Under the pieces are notes generated by a model. That model had not been told where the DNA came from. It made no database searches and saw nothing but the letters and a program-made list of their open reading frames with translations. A DNA stretch of 64,000 nt, taken from Pseudomonas sp. RIT-562 (GTDB taxonomy: Bacteria > Pseudomonadota > Gammaproteobacteria > Pseudomonadales > Pseudomonadaceae). The translations under genes were made by a program, and so were the position numbers. Numbering within the stretch: the first letter of the stretch is position 1; each line of letters starts with the position of its first letter. The stretch covers positions 62,001 to 126,000 of the forward strand of contig NZ_JAPJIV010000003.1 of NCBI RefSeq assembly GCF_026241895.1, given 5' to 3'. Shown here one piece after another: positions 1 through 10,191 of this stretch.

Positions 1-80
1 TTGTCCTGCTCGTCGACCCAGGCAATCTGTTCGGCGTCCGAGGCCGCGCGGTGGGCGGCCTCATTGTTGCTGTCGACCAT
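1..80 (-). CDS. Nudix hydrolase, N-terminal fragment (cut by window edge)
   Basis: Only the first 26 codons are present, starting at an ATG three bases after the stop codon of the DUF2333 gene, so the two are probably cotranscribed. The visible peptide contains EQIAWVDEQD, which resembles the start of YfcD-type Nudix hydrolases (a short strand ending in a V/D-rich turn before the first Arg). The Nudix box itself lies outside the window. The family assignment is inferred from this short stretch and from my memory that a Nudix gene sits beside DUF2333 in fluorescent pseudomonads. Confidence 0.5.
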   Translation of the reverse strand, partial: MVDSNNEAAHRAASDAEQIAWVDEQD

Positions 81-83
81 GAC

Positions 84-1151
84 TCAGCCCTGGTTGAGCA
101 ATTGACGCAAGTCGATCACTGCGGCGTTCGCCCGGGAAATGTAGTTGGCCATGACCAGCGAGTGGTTGGCCAGTACGCCAAAGCCGCTGCCGTTAAGGAT
201 CATCGGGCTCCAGACAGGCTCCTGCGAAGCTTCCAGCTCACGGATGATCTGACGCACGCTGACCGTGGCATTTTTCTTCGCCAGCACGTCGGCAAAGTCG
301 ACTTCGATGGCGCGCAGCAGGTGGGACAAGGCCCATGCCTGGCCGCGTGCTTCGTAGAATACGTTGTCGATCTGCATCCACGGGGTTTCGACGATTTCCT
401 CGTCAACCTGCGGCACCTGGCCTGGGGCCACGACTTCGGTTTTCAATGCGGTGTTGAGCTTGACCCGGCCAACACTCGCCGACAGGCGCTGCGACAGCGA
501 ACCCAGGCGTGTACCTACATCCCCCAACCAGTTATTGAGGTTGTCGGCACGGGCGTAGAACAGCGCATTTTTCTGCGAAGGGTCGGACAGGCGAGCCTGG
601 TAGCGGCTCAGGGAATTGATGCCTTCCTGATACTCGGACTCGCTGGACGGCAGCACCCAGCTCTTGTTGTCGAAGTTGAAACGCGGCTCGGCCTTGGCCA
701 GGTCGGAGTCTTCAGCCGACTGCGACTGCGAGCGGGCGAAGTCTTTACGCAAGGCGCGCGTCAGGTCGCGAACCTGCACCAGCACCCCGTATTCCCAGCT
801 TGGCGTGTTGTCCATCCACAGGCCTGGCGGGAAACGGTCGTTGGAAATATAACCACCCGGCTTGGTCAGCAAGGTGTCGGCAACGGTCTTGAGGGTTTCA
901 ACCGTGGTGTAGCCGATGACCATCTGCTTGCCTTCCTTCTCGGCAGCGACCTGGGCGTTCTGCTGGACCGGAAACAGCGCCGGCTCCTGGCTCCAGTACC
1001 AGCCAAGGGCGATGGCCACCAACAGGTACAAGCCGATCAACGTGGCCAGCGCCCGGCTGAACAACAGGCCACCTATATAGCTGCGGGTGGCCGATTTTGG
1101 TTCAGCGGCACGTTCAGGGGCGCTGCCCGCGCGGTTCTTCCAGTCCAGCAT
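84..1151 (-). CDS. DUF2333 family inner-membrane protein
   Basis: This is a 355-residue protein with one clear transmembrane segment near residues 34-53 (hydrophobic run around LATLIGLYLLVAIALGWYW) after a basic cytosolic tail, followed by a large soluble periplasmic domain. Length and sequence match the DUF2333 family, a proteobacterial group without assigned function. It lies divergent from gcbA across a 256-base intergenic region and 3 bases upstream of a Nudix gene fragment. The same gene neighbours gcbA in P. aeruginosa as I recall. No catalytic motif is visible, and I do not assign a role. Confidence 0.85.
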   Translation of the reverse strand: MLDWKNRAGSAPERAAEPKSATRSYIGGLLFSRALATLIGLYLLVAIALGWYWSQEPALFPVQQNAQVAAEKEGKQMVIGYTTVETLKTVADTLLTKPGGYISNDRFPPGLWMDNTPSWEYGVLVQVRDLTRALRKDFARSQSQSAEDSDLAKAEPRFNFDNKSWVLPSSESEYQEGINSLSRYQARLSDPSQKNALFYARADNLNNWLGDVGTRLGSLSQRLSASVGRVKLNTALKTEVVAPGQVPQVDEEIVETPWMQIDNVFYEARGQAWALSHLLRAIEVDFADVLAKKNATVSVRQIIRELEASQEPVWSPMILNGSGFGVLANHSLVMANYISRANAAVIDLRQLLNQG

Positions 1152-1407
1152 GGCGATATCCTTTCAATCACTTGAGTTCATCGGTTCGACCACAACCCTA
1201 CGCCATCGTGCCTCGTTTGCCGCGCATAATCTGGTCGATGCACAACTATAAATGAACCACGCGCCTTATGTCCGCGACTCGCCGGTCACAAACTGAATAG
1301 GCTCGCTTTGCAGATTATTGACATGCGACACTGATCCGCGCTCGGAAGAGATGCTAGCATAGAGCCACCAGTCGATCTCAGCATGCACCCTAACTAGTAG
1401 TCAGGAT

Positions 1408-3078
1408 ATGACCGAGCCAGAAGACCCCAGCCGTGAGCGCCTCAAGCACCACTTTGCCCAGCGGGTAATTCATCAGGCACGTCAGATTCTTGAGATATGG
1501 CAACGCCTGCAGCGCAGCGAGTGGTCGGCCACCGACCTGGCAGAGCTGGGCGAAGCCAACCTGCGCCTGCTGCGGTTCGCCGAGCGCTTCGAGCAACCGG
1601 AACACATGCAGCTGGCCCGCCAGATCGGTCTGTCCCTTGACGCGGTCGAGACCAATCGCGGTCGCCTCAGCAGCAGCCTGATCACCGACCTCAACCGCCT
1701 GATGCAGCGCCTCTCGCGTACCGGCCTGCGCCAAGGCGATCAGCTCGATCAAACGTTCCTGCCGCCACTGCGCAAACCGATCTACGTTTTGTTGCAAGAT
1801 CACGACCGCGCCGAGCGCCTGGCCAAACAGCTGGAATTTTTCGGGCTCAGTGCCCAGCCCCTCGACAGTGTGGCGGCGTTTCGTTCCTCGATGGTCGAGC
1901 GCCTGCCCGCCGCGATCGTCATGGACGTGGACTTCAGTGGACCCGGCATCGGCCTCAAGCTGGCCGCCGAAGCCCAGGAAGGTCTGGAACAGCAACTGCC
2001 GCTGCTGTTCTTCAGCCTCAATGAAACCGACACCCCGACCCGCCTCGCCGCCGTGCGTGCCGGTGGCCAGGAATTTCTCACCGGCACCCTCGAAGCATCG
2101 AGCCTGCTGGAAAAGATCGAAGTCCTGACCTGCGTCGCCCAGTACGAACCGTTCAAAGTGCTGATCATCGACGATTCCCGCGCCCAGGCCATGCACACCG
2201 AACGCTTGCTCAATAGCGCCGGGATTGTCACGCGAACCTTGATCGAGCCTATCCAGGCCATGGCCGAACTCGCCGACTTCCAGCCCGATCTGATCATCCT
2301 CGACATGTATATGCCGGCCTGCACCGGCACCGAATTGGCCAAGGTGATCCGCCACAACGACCGATACGTCAGCGTGCCGATCATCTACCTTTCAGCCGAG
2401 GACGATCTGGACAAGCAGCTCGACGCGATGAGCGAAGGCGGCGACGACTTCCTGACCAAACCGATCAAGCCGCGCCACCTGATCACCACGGTGCGTAACC
2501 GTGCGGCGCGGGCGCGCAACCTCAAAGCGCGGATGGTGCGCGACAGCCTGACAGGCCTGTACAACCACACCCATATCCTGCAATTGCTGGAAGATTGCAG
2601 CTTTCGCGCGCGCCGCGAGAACAAGCCGCTCAGCTTCGCGATGCTCGATATCGACCACTTCAAGCGGGTCAATGACAGCCACGGCCATCCGATGGGCGAC
2701 CGGGTGATCAAGAGCCTGGCCTTGTTCCTCAAGCAGCGCCTGCGCAAGACCGACTTCATCGGCCGCTACGGTGGCGAAGAGTTTGCCATTGTGATGCCCG
2801 ACACAGACCTCGAGTCCGCCCACAAGGTGCTCGATGAAATCCGCCAGCGCTTCGCCGAAATTCACTATCCGGCGCAGCCCCAGGACCTGTGGTGCACCTT
2901 CAGTGCCGGGGTGGTGGACCTCGGTGAGCACTCCGACAGCCTGATGATGGCGAGCCAGGCTGACGAGGCGCTGTACCGGGCCAAGCATGCCGGGCGCAAC
3001 CGCGTGCAGTCTTCGCGGGAATCAAAGCAAAAGGCCATCATTTCATCCGAATCCACCGAACTGGTCATAACCCTGTAA
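1408..3078 (+). CDS. gcbA: Diguanylate cyclase response regulator GcbA
   Basis: The protein makes cyclic-di-GMP from two GTP; GcbA promotes surface attachment and biofilm formation in P. fluorescens and P. aeruginosa. Order of domains: a helical N-terminal region (about 1-120), a degenerate receiver-like domain (D173 in VMDVDFS), a canonical receiver domain (about 247-365, phosphoacceptor D299 in ILDMYMP, Lys in LTKPI) and a GGDEF domain. The active site reads GGEEF at residues 455-459, which is catalytically competent. An RKTD inhibitory I-site lies exactly five residues before it, so product inhibition is expected. There is no EAL domain. The length of 556 residues and the position next to the chemoreceptor and aroQ fit PA4843. 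The first receiver lacks a normal acidic pocket and may only be structural. Confidence 0.9.
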   Translation: MTEPEDPSRERLKHHFAQRVIHQARQILEIWQRLQRSEWSATDLAELGEANLRLLRFAERFEQPEHMQLARQIGLSLDAVETNRGRLSSSLITDLNRLMQRLSRTGLRQGDQLDQTFLPPLRKPIYVLLQDHDRAERLAKQLEFFGLSAQPLDSVAAFRSSMVERLPAAIVMDVDFSGPGIGLKLAAEAQEGLEQQLPLLFFSLNETDTPTRLAAVRAGGQEFLTGTLEASSLLEKIEVLTCVAQYEPFKVLIIDDSRAQAMHTERLLNSAGIVTRTLIEPIQAMAELADFQPDLIILDMYMPACTGTELAKVIRHNDRYVSVPIIYLSAEDDLDKQLDAMSEGGDDFLTKPIKPRHLITTVRNRAARARNLKARMVRDSLTGLYNHTHILQLLEDCSFRARRENKPLSFAMLDIDHFKRVNDSHGHPMGDRVIKSLALFLKQRLRKTDFIGRYGGEEFAIVMPDTDLESAHKVLDEIRQRFAEIHYPAQPQDLWCTFSAGVVDLGEHSDSLMMASQADEALYRAKHAGRNRVQSSRESKQKAIISSESTELVITL

Positions 3079-3090
3079 CAGAAACGCAAT

Positions 3091-3144
3091 AACTTCAGGC
3101 GCTTACCATTCTGCCGTTGGTAGTCCCGCGATGCGCCTGAAGTT
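3091..3144 (+). promoter_or_regulatory. Inverted repeat enclosing the chemoreceptor start codon
   Basis: A perfect 12-bp inverted repeat (left arm 3091-3102, right arm 3133-3144) flanks the start codon at 3131, with the right arm inside codons 1-5. A second, nested 5-bp pair (3104-3108 with 3118-3122) would stack inside. In RNA this would form a structured leader with the start region in or beside the stem. No convincing Shine-Dalgarno sequence is visible before the ATG. Translational control is inferred from the geometry only. Confidence 0.4.
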
Positions 3145-5077
3145 GCTGACCAATCTCAACACCCTCCTTTTAGTCGCCGTGTGCGCCGCACTGGGCGCCA
3201 CCCTCTGGTGGTCGCAAAAAGCCCTGGAACGCCCCTATTTATTGATGGAGCGCTACCTGGGCCTGTCCCAGCAGTTTCAGAACCAGGTGGCGCGCAACGT
3301 CCAGGATTACCTTGCCAGTGGCGATGCCCTGCGCCTGAGCAGTGCTGGCCAGGCGCTCGATGAGCTGAAAACCCAGCTGGATCAACTGCCGCCATCCCTG
3401 GCCGACTCCGTACGCCCCAGCCTTGCGGATCTTGAAGGATTCAGCAAAACCGAACTGCTGGCCGCCGGCAAGCTCGCAGGCGACCCCCAGGCATTGTTAC
3501 TGCAGGCTGAGCGGGAACTGGGGGCGAATCTTGACCAGCTCAGCCAATATGCCAGCCGCAATGCGGACTACCTGACGCCCTTGCTGGCGGCCTCGCAACA
3601 CTTGGGCAAACTGTCGTTGGCTCGGGACAAACTGGTTGGCAGTGGCCGCAGCGAACTGGCCGCGGAGGTCGAGCGCGAAGTCGGTAATATCCGCGCCCAG
3701 GCCACTACCCTGGAGGCCCTGCCGTTGCTGGGCATCGCCGTAAGCAGCGAATCGAACACCGATGATTTTGCCGCCATGATGGGCCTGGAGAACACTGAAA
3801 AGTCTGCCGCCGAAGATGCCGGCGTCGCACTTAAACGTGAACTCAACAGCCTGTTGACCCGTTACCCCGCCGAGCTCGCCCGCACTCGCGAGCAGATCGA
3901 AAAACGCAGCGAGCTCAGCGCTGCGACCCATCGAAAAATCACCGCCGTGCAGCAGTCCATCGCCGATCTGGAGCCGACAGTCCGCGCACAACATGGCCAG
4001 ATCCAGAGTGAAGTGCGGCTGTTGCAAGGGTTGATGATCGGCCTGATCCTGCTGATTGCATTGCTCATCGACACCCTGCAAAGGCGCCTGGCGCGCACCC
4101 TGACCAACCTCGCACCGGCCCTGTCGACTTGGGCCGAGGGCGATTTCAGCCGGGACATCGAACTGGGCAAGACCAATCGCGAACTGCATGACATTCAGGC
4201 CTCACTCAACCGCCTTCGGGCTTACCTGGTTGACCTGGTGGGGACTATTCGCCTCAACGCCGAGCAAGTCGCTGGCAGCAGTCGCACCCTGGCCGAGTTG
4301 AGCAACGAACTGCACAGCGGCGCGGAGGATCAGGCGGGCGACACCGCGATGATTCGCGATTCTCTTGGCGAACTGGAGGCCACGATCCAGCAGGTTGCCG
4401 GCGATGCCAGCCAGGCCGCCGACGCCAGCCGCCATGCCGGACTGGCGGTGGAGCATGGGCAGAAAGTCATCGGCCTGAGCCTCGCCGGGCTGCATTCCCT
4501 GGTAGGAGAGGTGCAAGGCAATGCGCAGATGATTGAACATCTGGCCGAGGAGTCGGCCACTATTGGCGGAGTGCTGACGGTGATCCGCTCGATTGCCGAC
4601 CAGACCAACCTGCTGGCCCTGAACGCGGCCATCGAGGCTGCTCGTGCCGGGGAGATGGGGCGCGGGTTTGCCGTGGTCGCGGAGGAAGTGCGCTCACTGG
4701 CGCAACGCACGGCGGGTGCCACGGCGCAAATTCAGACCTTGATCGCCGGGTTGCAAAGTGCCGCACGGCAATCGGTCGAAGGCATGCGCACCCAAGTCGA
4801 ACATGCGCAGTCCACGGCCAACCAGGCCCAGGCGGCCGATGGCGCGCTGGATAAAATCGTCGGCGCAATCCAGACCATTTCCGACACGGCTGTGCGCATT
4901 GCCGATGTGACTGCGCAACAGAGCGGCGCTGTCAGCGAGATCCGCGATCACAGCGAACGGATTCACCAGTTGGGTGGGGATAACTTGCTGCGAATTGGCG
5001 AAGGGCGCGAACAAGGGGAGCATTTGCTGGTGCTGGGTGGGCGCTTGCGTACGGCCGTGCAGGCCTTTCGCGTCTGA
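3131..5077 (+). CDS. Methyl-accepting chemotaxis protein, CtpL-like
   Basis: This 648-residue transmembrane chemoreceptor has an N-terminal membrane segment (about 8-27), an all-helical periplasmic ligand-binding region of roughly 260 residues, a second membrane segment (around [14 protein letters not shown]), a HAMP domain, and a cytoplasmic coiled coil. The signalling tip reads [19 protein letters not shown], nearly invariant in MCPs. The size of the helical sensor fits a helical bimodular (HBM) domain. The position between gcbA and aroQ matches CtpL (PA4844), a receptor linked to phosphate and chloroaniline taxis in P. aeruginosa. The ligand here cannot be read from sequence. The start codon lies beside a long inverted repeat. 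Confidence 0.85.
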   Translation: MRLKLLTNLNTLLLVAVCAALGATLWWSQKALERPYLLMERYLGLSQQFQNQVARNVQDYLASGDALRLSSAGQALDELKTQLDQLPPSLADSVRPSLADLEGFSKTELLAAGKLAGDPQALLLQAERELGANLDQLSQYASRNADYLTPLLAASQHLGKLSLARDKLVGSGRSELAAEVEREVGNIRAQATTLEALPLLGIAVSSESNTDDFAAMMGLENTEKSAAEDAGVALKRELNSLLTRYPAELARTREQIEKRSELSAATHRKITAVQQSIADLEPTVRAQHGQIQSEVRLLQGLMIGLILLIALLIDTLQRRLARTLTNLAPALSTWAEGDFSRDIELGKTNRELHDIQASLNRLRAYLVDLVGTIRLNAEQVAGSSRTLAELSNELHSGAEDQAGDTAMIRDSLGELEATIQQVAGDASQAADASRHAGLAVEHGQKVIGLSLAGLHSLVGEVQGNAQMIEHLAEESATIGGVLTVIRSIADQTNLLALNAAIEAARAGEMGRGFAVVAEEVRSLAQRTAGATAQIQTLIAGLQSAARQSVEGMRTQVEHAQSTANQAQAADGALDKIVGAIQTISDTAVRIADVTAQQSGAVSEIRDHSERIHQLGGDNLLRIGEGREQGEHLLVLGGRLRTAVQAFRV

Positions 5078-5083
5078 CAGTCC

Positions 5084-5155
5084 GCTATCGCGAGCAGGCT
5101 CACTCCTACATGGAGCAGCGCACGCCCCTGTAGGAGTGAGCCTGCTCGCGATAGC
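5084..5155. repeat. REPIN: perfect inverted pair of 27-base REP arms
   Basis: The arms at 5084-5110 and 5129-5155 are exact reverse complements carrying the core GGAGTGAGCCTGCTCGCGAT. They are separated by an 18-base loop. The element sits between the chemoreceptor and aroQ. The same REP class recurs at 13222, 56353 and 57580. Confidence 0.9.
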
Positions 5156-5319
5156 GTCAGCACATTCACCATAAATGACTGGTTTCAACAGGGCAGTCAC
5201 ATATCTGGCGCAATCATCGGCCATCGTGCTGGCTATTGCATAGAACTGGACAGTCACAAAGTCTTTGCGGCATAGTCGCCGGGTTCTGACAATTGCACTC
5301 GGATAACAAGGAACAGCAC

Positions 5320-5772
5320 ATGGCGACCTTCCTGGTTCTGCACGGACCCAACCTGAACTTGCTCGGCACCCGCGAACCGGGCACTTATGGCGCCACGACG
5401 CTGGCCCAGATCAACCAGGACCTGGAACGTCGAGCCCGCGAAGCCGGCCACCATTTGCTGCACCTGCAGAGCAATGCCGAGTACGAATTGATCGACCGCA
5501 TCCACGCTGCCCGCAGTGAAGGCGTGGACTTCATCCTGATCAATCCAGCAGCTTTTACGCACACAAGTGTCGCTTTACGTGACGCGCTGCTGGCGGTGAG
5601 CATCCCATTCATCGAAGTGCATTTGTCTAACGTGCACAAACGCGAACCTTTCCGCCATCACTCTTACTTCTCCGACGTAGCGGTGGGAGTGATCTGCGGC
5701 CTTGGCGCCAGCGGTTATCGACTGGCCCTGGAGGCCGCACTAGAGCAGCTTGAAAGACAGGCAACGACTTGA
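5320..5772 (+). CDS. aroQ: 3-dehydroquinate dehydratase, type II
   Basis: AroQ interconverts 3-dehydroquinate and 3-dehydroshikimate in the shikimate pathway. The 150-residue protein begins with the type II signature [16 protein letters not shown], which contains the conserved Arg; the active-site loop Tyr follows (TYGATT), and the conserved His is in [11 protein letters not shown] chose the ATG at 5320 over an in-frame ATG nine codons upstream because AAGGAA lies just before 5320 and the family starts there. It precedes accBC by 48 bases, and aroQ-accB-accC is a common gammaproteobacterial arrangement. Confidence 0.96.
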   Translation: MATFLVLHGPNLNLLGTREPGTYGATTLAQINQDLERRAREAGHHLLHLQSNAEYELIDRIHAARSEGVDFILINPAAFTHTSVALRDALLAVSIPFIEVHLSNVHKREPFRHHSYFSDVAVGVICGLGASGYRLALEAALEQLERQATT

Positions 5773-5820
5773 ACAACAAGCGTTAAACGCCCCTGACCGA
5801 CCCTTGGGAGTTGATGATTC

Positions 5821-6282
5821 ATGGATATCCGTAAAGTTAAGAAACTGATCGAATTGCTGGAAGAGTCCGGCATCGACGAGCTCGAGATCAAGGAAGGCGA
5901 AGAGTCCGTACGTATCAGCCGCCACAGCAAGACTCCAGCTCAACAGTACTACGCACCGGCTCCAATGCACGCTCCGGCTCCAGCGCCTGCCGCTGCCGCC
6001 CCGGTTGCCGCCGCCGCGCCTGCTGCTGCAGCAGCTCCAGTACTGAACGGCACCGTCGCCCGTTCGCCAATGGTGGGCACTTTCTACCGCAAATCTTCGC
6101 CAAGCTCGCCGTCCTTCGTTGAAGTCGGGCAGACCGTGAAGAAAGGCGACACCCTGTGCATCGTTGAAGCGATGAAGATGATGAACCACATCGAAGCTGA
6201 AACCAGCGGTGTGATCGAATCCATCCTCGTCGAAGACGGCCAGCCGGTTGAGTACGACCAACCGCTGTTCACCATCGTTTGA
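5821..6282 (+). CDS. accB: Acetyl-CoA carboxylase biotin carboxyl carrier protein
   Basis: AccB carries the biotin that shuttles carboxyl groups between biotin carboxylase (AccC) and carboxyltransferase (AccAD) in the first step of fatty acid synthesis. The 153 residues comprise an N-terminal dimer/partner region, an Ala/Pro-rich flexible linker (about 43-75) and a C-terminal biotinyl domain. The biotin acceptor is K119 in VEAMKMMN. The start is preceded by a GGGAG ribosome-binding site. The accC gene follows 17 bases downstream, forming the usual accBC operon. Confidence 0.97.
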   Translation: MDIRKVKKLIELLEESGIDELEIKEGEESVRISRHSKTPAQQYYAPAPMHAPAPAPAAAAPVAAAAPAAAAAPVLNGTVARSPMVGTFYRKSSPSSPSFVEVGQTVKKGDTLCIVEAMKMMNHIEAETSGVIESILVEDGQPVEYDQPLFTIV

Positions 6283-6299
6283 ACCGCGGAGAAACTTTG

Positions 6300-7658
6300 A
6301 TGACTGCGAAGTTGGAAAAAGTTCTGATCGCCAACCGCGGTGAGATTGCCCTGCGGATCCTGCGTGCCTGTAAAGAAATGGGCATCAAGACTGTCGCCGT
6401 TTACTCCAAGGCTGACAAGGAGCTGATGCACCTGGGCCTGGCAGACGAATCCGTCTGCATCGGTCCGGCATCGGCCGCCCACTCTTACCTGCACATCCCG
6501 GCAATCATCGCCGCAGCCGAAGTGACCGGCGCCACCGCCATTCACCCAGGTTACGGTTTCCTTGCGGAAAACGCTGATTTTGCTGAACAGGTCGAGAACT
6601 CCGGCTTCGCCTTCATCGGTCCGAAAGCCGAGACCATTCGCCTGATGGGCGACAAGGTATCGGCCAAGCACGCGATGATCGAAGCAGGCGTACCCACCGT
6701 TCCAGGTTCCGACGGCCCACTGCCGGAAGACGAAGAAACGGCGCTGCGCATTGGTCGTGAAGTTGGCTACCCGGTGATCATCAAGGCCGCTGGCGGCGGC
6801 GGTGGTCGCGGCATGCGCGTGGTGCACAAGGAAGAAGACCTGATCTCCTTCGCCAAACTGACCCGCACCGAAGCAGGCGCGGCGTTCGGCAACCCGATGG
6901 TGTATCTGGAAAAATTCCTGACCAACCCTCGCCACGTGGAAGTCCAGGTACTTTCCGACGGCCAGGGCCACGCCATCCACCTGGGCGACCGCGATTGCTC
7001 GCTGCAACGTCGTCACCAGAAAGTCCTCGAAGAAGCGCCGGCACCGGGCATCGACGAGAAGGCTCGCCAGGAAGTCCTCGCTCGCTGCGTCAAAGCGTGC
7101 ATCGACATCAACTACCGTGGCGCAGGGACTTTCGAGTTCCTGTACGAGAACGGCGCGTTCTATTTCATCGAAATGAACACCCGCGTTCAGGTTGAGCACC
7201 CGGTTTCGGAAATGGTTACCGGCATCGACATCGTCAAGGAGATGCTCAGCATCGCCGCTGGCAACAAGCTGTCGTACACCCAGGAAGACGTGGTCATCCG
7301 CGGTCACGCACTTGAATGCCGGATCAATGCCGAAGATCCGAAAACCTTCATGCCGAGCCCGGGCACGGTCAAGCATTTCCACGCTCCAGGCGGCAACGGC
7401 GTTCGCGTCGATTCGCACCTGTACAGCGGTTATGCGGTTCCGCCGAACTACGACTCGTTGATCGGCAAGCTGATCACCTACGGCGCAACCCGTGACGAAG
7501 CGCTGGCGCGCATGCGCAATGCGCTGGACGAAATCGTAGTTGACGGGATCAAGACCAACATCCCGCTGCACCGCGATCTGGTCCGCGACGAAGGCTTCTG
7601 CAAGGGTGGAATCAACATCCACTACCTGGAACACAAGCTGGCTGGCGACAAGCACTAA
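6300..7658 (+). CDS. accC: Acetyl-CoA carboxylase biotin carboxylase subunit
   Basis: AccC carboxylates biotin on AccB using ATP and bicarbonate. The 452-residue protein shows the N-terminal [14 protein letters not shown] fold, an ATP-grasp domain with the glycine-rich loop [13 protein letters not shown], the catalytic region [16 protein letters not shown] and a C-terminal biotin carboxylase domain. I start it at the ATG at 6300 (MTAKLEKVL), seven codons inside the longest open frame, since GCGGAG precedes it and homologues start there. A strong terminator follows 12 bases after the stop. Confidence 0.97.
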   Translation: MTAKLEKVLIANRGEIALRILRACKEMGIKTVAVYSKADKELMHLGLADESVCIGPASAAHSYLHIPAIIAAAEVTGATAIHPGYGFLAENADFAEQVENSGFAFIGPKAETIRLMGDKVSAKHAMIEAGVPTVPGSDGPLPEDEETALRIGREVGYPVIIKAAGGGGGRGMRVVHKEEDLISFAKLTRTEAGAAFGNPMVYLEKFLTNPRHVEVQVLSDGQGHAIHLGDRDCSLQRRHQKVLEEAPAPGIDEKARQEVLARCVKACIDINYRGAGTFEFLYENGAFYFIEMNTRVQVEHPVSEMVTGIDIVKEMLSIAAGNKLSYTQEDVVIRGHALECRINAEDPKTFMPSPGTVKHFHAPGGNGVRVDSHLYSGYAVPPNYDSLIGKLITYGATRDEALARMRNALDEIVVDGIKTNIPLHRDLVRDEGFCKGGINIHYLEHKLAGDKH

Positions 7659-7670
7659 GCTTTAGCTGGT

Positions 7671-7706
7671 AATCAACAAAGCCGCCTTCGGGCGGCTTTG
7701 TTGATT
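7671..7706 (+). terminator. Rho-independent terminator after accC (probably bidirectional)
   Basis: A perfect 16-bp inverted repeat, including GCCGCC and GGCGGC, closes on a TTCG tetraloop at 7687-7690. It has an A-rich left edge and a T-rich right edge. Confidence 0.9.
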
Positions 7707-7873
7707 CTGGACGTTTCGATTTATGGACCACCACGCACACTACAGGGGGTGTCGCGTTTCAACCGAGCGGCGTTCGGAGCTGTCTACTCCCACAAACCCT
7801 CCGCGCTCGCGTAAACTTGCGCGCTTCTCGCAGCCCGCTAGGCTGCAATCTATATTTTTCAAAGGTGCCCGCC

Positions 7874-8752
7874 ATGCCTTGGCTGCAAGTCCGTCTCGCC
7901 ATCAGCCCAGAACAAGCCGAAACCTACGAAGACGCTTTCCTCGAAGTGGGCGCCGTGTCGGTGACCTTCATGGACGCTGAAGATCAGCCGATCTTCGAAC
8001 CGGAACTCAACACCACCCCACTGTGGTCGCATACGCACCTGCTGGCCCTGTTCGAAGGTGGCACTGAAGCGGCCAGCGTGCTGGCTCATCTCGAGCTGCT
8101 GACCGGCAGCCCGCTGCCCGAGCATCACAGCGAAGTGATCGAAGACCAGGATTGGGAACGCAGCTGGATGGACGATTTCCAGCCAATGCGTTTTGGCCAG
8201 CGCCTGTGGATCGTTCCAAGCTGGCACGCCGCCCCCGAACCCGACGCCGTGAACATTCTGCTGGACCCGGGCCTCGCGTTTGGCACCGGCACCCACCCGA
8301 CCACTGCGCTGTGCCTGGAATGGCTCGATGGCCAGGACCTGAAGGGTTGCAACGTGCTCGACTTCGGTTGCGGCTCGGGCATCCTGGCGATTGCCGCCCT
8401 ATTGCTAGGCGCCAAGGAAGCCGTGGGCACCGACATCGACGTGCAGGCACTGGAAGCGTCGCGCGACAACGCCGGGCGCAACAACATTGCCGAGGCGCTG
8501 TTCCCGCTGTACCTGCCAGAAGACTTGCCACAGGTGCAGGCAGACGTATTGGTCGCCAACATCCTCGCCGGGCCGCTGGTTTCCCTGGCCCCGCAACTGT
8601 CCAGCCTGGTCAAGCCCGGCGGTCGTCTGGCACTCTCGGGCATCCTCGCCGAGCAAGGTGAAGAAGTCGCCAGGGCGTACGCCCAGGACTTCGACCTGGA
8701 CCCAATTGCCAATCGCGATGGCTGGGTGCGCATCACTGGCCGTCGGCGCTAG
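7874..8752 (+). CDS. prmA: Ribosomal protein L11 methyltransferase
   Basis: PrmA trimethylates ribosomal protein L11 using S-adenosylmethionine. The 292-residue protein has the N-terminal L11-recognition domain beginning [10 protein letters not shown] and a C-terminal Rossmann methyltransferase domain. SAM motif I is [15 protein letters not shown], preceded by the family motif [14 protein letters not shown]; the catalytic-loop motif reads VANILAGPL. The start at 7874 is supported by AAAGGTG upstream and by the family N-terminus; in-frame codons further upstream encode nothing conserved. It follows accC, as in P. aeruginosa. Confidence 0.96.
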   Translation: MPWLQVRLAISPEQAETYEDAFLEVGAVSVTFMDAEDQPIFEPELNTTPLWSHTHLLALFEGGTEAASVLAHLELLTGSPLPEHHSEVIEDQDWERSWMDDFQPMRFGQRLWIVPSWHAAPEPDAVNILLDPGLAFGTGTHPTTALCLEWLDGQDLKGCNVLDFGCGSGILAIAALLLGAKEAVGTDIDVQALEASRDNAGRNNIAEALFPLYLPEDLPQVQADVLVANILAGPLVSLAPQLSSLVKPGGRLALSGILAEQGEEVARAYAQDFDLDPIANRDGWVRITGRRR

Positions 8753-8782
8753 AATGAGCGCCTGCATAAACCGGATCGACGC

Positions 8783-10006
8783 ATGACCGACAGCTTCGTC
8801 ACTCAGTGCCCGCATTGCCAAAAGAGCTTCCGCGTCAGCCATGCCCAGTTGAGCGTGGCCCGCGGGGTAGTTCGTTGCGGCTCGTGCCTGCAGGTGTTCA
8901 ATGCCGCCAAGCAGTTGCTGGAGCAGCAGGCCGGCAAGGATTCAGTTACTACGCCGATGCCAGTCAGCGTCGAGCCGCCAGAGCAACGGGCCATCAGCCT
9001 GAAACAATGGACGGCTGCCGAGCTGGATCTGGACAGCATGGACCTGGACGAAGAACTGGCACGACTCGAACAGCGGGAGATCCAGCCGACCACCGAGTTC
9101 GGCCGGCACCGCGAAGACTCGTTGAGCGCACGACGGGACAGTGTTGAACATGACGAAGCGTCGTGGTCCGACAGCCTTTACAGCGAGTCGGCTGCCGACC
9201 GCGCCCAGGTCACGCACATCGATGAAGAGCCCGCACCGGTATTCTCCCCGCTGAAACCGGCCCGCACTGAACCTTCACTGACCTTGGAGCTGGTCGAGCT
9301 CGACGACGAGCCGCGCCCTCCCCTGGTACGCCAGGAACTGCTGCTGGAGCCCGAGCCCGCGCCGCAACGCCTGTCTGCAGTATCGGCAACTGATGATCTG
9401 GATGACGATCTGCCGTCAATCGAGCCGCTGCGTAAAAAGCGCAGCGAACCAGCGATGCGTGCCGAAGTCCTGCAGGACCTCACCGACGATCCGCTGCAAC
9501 TCGACTGGCAAAAGCGCCGTTCGCCCTGGGGCCGCCGTTTCATCTGGCTGTTCCTGGTGGTGCTTGCCGCACTCGCATTGGGCGGCCAATACGTTGCCTA
9601 TCATTTCGAAGAACTCGCGCGCCAGGACCAGTACCGCCCCTGGTTCCAACAGCTGTGCCCGCAGATCGGCTGCACCGTGCCGTCCAAGGTCGACATCGCG
9701 AAAATCAAGAGCAGCAACCTGGTAGTACGCAGCCACCCGGAGTTCAGCGGAGCCCTGGTGGTCGACGCGATCATCTACAATCGCGCGCCGTTCTCCCAGC
9801 CATTCCCTCTGTTGGAGCTGCGCTTTGCCGACCTCAACGGTCACCTCATCGCCAGCCGTCGGTTCAAACCCGGCGAGTACCTCAACGGCGACCTCGAAGG
9901 CATGGCGGAAATGCCCCCGCAGACGCCGATCCACATCGCGCTGGATATCCTTGATCCAGGCTCGAAAGCGGTGAACTACAGCCTCAGTTTCCATTCGCCA
10001 GAGTGA
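8783..10006 (+). CDS. Zinc-ribbon and DUF3426 domain protein
   Basis: This is a 407-residue membrane protein. The N-terminus carries an MJ0042-type zinc ribbon (CPHC at 9-12 and CGSC about 20 residues later), followed by a long acidic low-complexity cytoplasmic region. One transmembrane segment lies at about 252-272 (IWLFLVVLAALALGG), and a C-terminal DUF3426 domain follows, probably periplasmic. No enzymatic motif is seen and the family has no firm role. It lies between prmA and dusB, as in other pseudomonads. Its stop is followed by a short hairpin. Confidence 0.88.
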   Translation: MTDSFVTQCPHCQKSFRVSHAQLSVARGVVRCGSCLQVFNAAKQLLEQQAGKDSVTTPMPVSVEPPEQRAISLKQWTAAELDLDSMDLDEELARLEQREIQPTTEFGRHREDSLSARRDSVEHDEASWSDSLYSESAADRAQVTHIDEEPAPVFSPLKPARTEPSLTLELVELDDEPRPPLVRQELLLEPEPAPQRLSAVSATDDLDDDLPSIEPLRKKRSEPAMRAEVLQDLTDDPLQLDWQKRRSPWGRRFIWLFLVVLAALALGGQYVAYHFEELARQDQYRPWFQQLCPQIGCTVPSKVDIAKIKSSNLVVRSHPEFSGALVVDAIIYNRAPFSQPFPLLELRFADLNGHLIASRRFKPGEYLNGDLEGMAEMPPQTPIHIALDILDPGSKAVNYSLSFHSPE

Positions 10007-10018
10007 AACGGTTCACTG

Positions 10019-10040
10019 ATCCGCCCTTGACGGCGGATTT
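10019..10040 (+). terminator. Possible weak terminator after the DUF3426 gene
   Basis: A 7-bp stem (10019-10025 with 10032-10038) and six-base loop are followed by only a short T run. It separates the upstream gene from dusB-fis. Confidence 0.45.
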
Positions 10041-10191
10041 CTGACTTCACCCGTCCGAACCAAACCGCTGGCGATAACAGAATAACTGTTCAGATTTTGT
10101 TCAATTCAGCCTTTATCCAGTCATCGAGAGCGGGTATCATGCCAACCCTTTTTCGAACTCTCATGATCCGGCCCCACAACAGGGAAGTCCT

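Noticed and set aside
1318..1360. TTGACA upstream of gcbA as a sigma-70 -35 box
   Set aside because: The only plausible -10-like sequence (TAGCAT at 1355) is 31 bases away, too far for a functional pair.
5084..5155. Clustered repeats as a possible CRISPR array
   Set aside because: The repeats are dispersed single inverted pairs in intergenic gaps, not regularly spaced direct repeats, and no cas gene is present.
6084..7655. A 523-codon open frame antisense to accC, and similar long antisense frames over purH (11524-13350), purD (13347-14690) and oprC (30515-32128)
   Set aside because: They arise from high GC content and lack of stop codons opposite well-conserved genes; their translations are low-complexity and contain no conserved motif.
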